Both the position numbers and the translations under genes were made by a program. DNA of 13,164 nucleotides from an uncultured Collinsella sp. (lineage in GTDB: Bacteria > Actinomycetota > Coriobacteriia > Coriobacteriales > Coriobacteriaceae). A model generated the notes under the pieces. That model saw only the letters and a program-made list of their open reading frames with translations. It was not told where the DNA came from and ran no database searches. Shown in pieces: positions 13,006 through 13,164 of the stretch. Numbering within the stretch: position 1 is the first letter of the stretch; each line of letters opens with the position of its first letter. The DNA lies in assembly GCA_900757615.1 (NCBI GenBank), contig CAAEON010000058.1:1-13164 (forward strand), written 5' to 3'.

Positions 13006-13059
13006 CAGCAGGTCTCCCCGCCTTAGCAAATCTAAGGCAAAACGGGCTCCAGACCGCTG
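13006..13059. repeat. Imperfect nested hairpin
   Basis: An inner perfect stem GCCTTAG/CTAAGGC (13020-13038) is flanked by CAGCAGGTCT (13006-13015) and its near complement AGACCGCTG (13051-13059). Neither strand has a T-run after it, so it is not a simple terminator. Its role is unknown. Confidence 0.5.
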
Positions 13060-13091
13060 AATCGTGGGTAGCGCGCAGAGATGTGGTGTAA

Positions 13092-13131
13092 GAGGCGGGG
13101 CATGCCCCGCCTCCGCCCTTTCTTGAAAGGG
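13092..13131 (-). terminator. Palindrome and hairpin downstream of the right-edge gene
   Basis: A perfect 22-base palindrome centred on GCATGC (13092-13113, arms GAGGCGGGGCA) and an adjacent hairpin CCCTTTC-TT-GAAAGGG (13116-13131) lie 13-52 bases past the stop of the partial minus-strand gene. Only TTA follows, so termination would be weak or depend on other factors. Confidence 0.4.
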
Positions 13132-13143
13132 AGGGGACACCGC

Positions 13144-13164
13144 CTAGAATTCGTCGTTGGAGTA
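13144..13164 (-). CDS. Probable 3' end of an unidentified gene, cut by the window edge
   Basis: The last 21 bases read on the minus strand as six codons (YSNDEF) and a TAG stop, followed by hairpins as at other gene ends here. The acidic-aromatic ending and the shared orientation fit a real C terminus, but six residues cannot identify the protein. Confidence 0.35.
   Translation of the reverse strand, partial: YSNDEF

Noticed and set aside
1..13164. CRISPR array, T-box leader or complete insertion sequence
   Set aside because: No regularly spaced repeats, no T-box-like leader ahead of lysS or asnB, and no transposase or integrase frame was seen.

Overview
The window looks like a stretch of core chromosome from a high-GC actinobacterium of the class Coriobacteriia, most likely Collinsella or a close relative. 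This placement is an inference from protein character, the lysine-type MurE, the tRNA-binding domain fused to LysRS and the base composition; no database was searched. All recognised protein genes read on the minus strand, so transcription runs from right to left. The long plus-strand open frames are antisense shadows.

From right to left in transcription order: asnB (asparagine synthetase) with its own promoter and terminator; murE (peptidoglycan stem peptide); a HAD-family phosphatase; murI (glutamate racemase); rph (RNase PH); a RdgB/HAM1 NTP pyrophosphatase; and dtd (D-aminoacyl-tRNA deacylase). This is a cell-wall and quality-control cluster. The order murI, rph, rdgB is shared with other Gram-positive bacteria. 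After a palindrome and a new promoter come veg and ispE, which are translationally coupled, then tRNA-Pro(CGG) with a strong terminator. tatA follows with a clear promoter and terminator, then greA with a terminator, and lysS encoding a LysRS with a C-terminal Trbp111-type domain. The left 200 bases hold two unusual inverted repeats and possibly the start of another minus-strand gene.

Right of asnB, a plus-strand tRNA-Val(UAC) is followed by about 630 bases without a recognisable gene. This tract holds a duplicated tRNA 3' end plus terminator, a GC-rich palindromic spacer, an AT-rich segment bounded by inverted repeats, and more hairpins. It resembles a tRNA-linked integration scar or a deposit of non-autonomous elements. 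The last 21 bases are probably the 3' end of another minus-strand gene.

No CRISPR array, complete insertion sequence or obvious new multi-gene system is present. The most interesting material lies between the genes: a palindrome family abutting stop codons with a compensatory base-pair change, a 99-base hairpin element, a RAYT/REP-like element overlapping the rph stop codon, and the tRNA-Val scar region. Among proteins, the LysRS fusion and the MurE substrate signature stand out.
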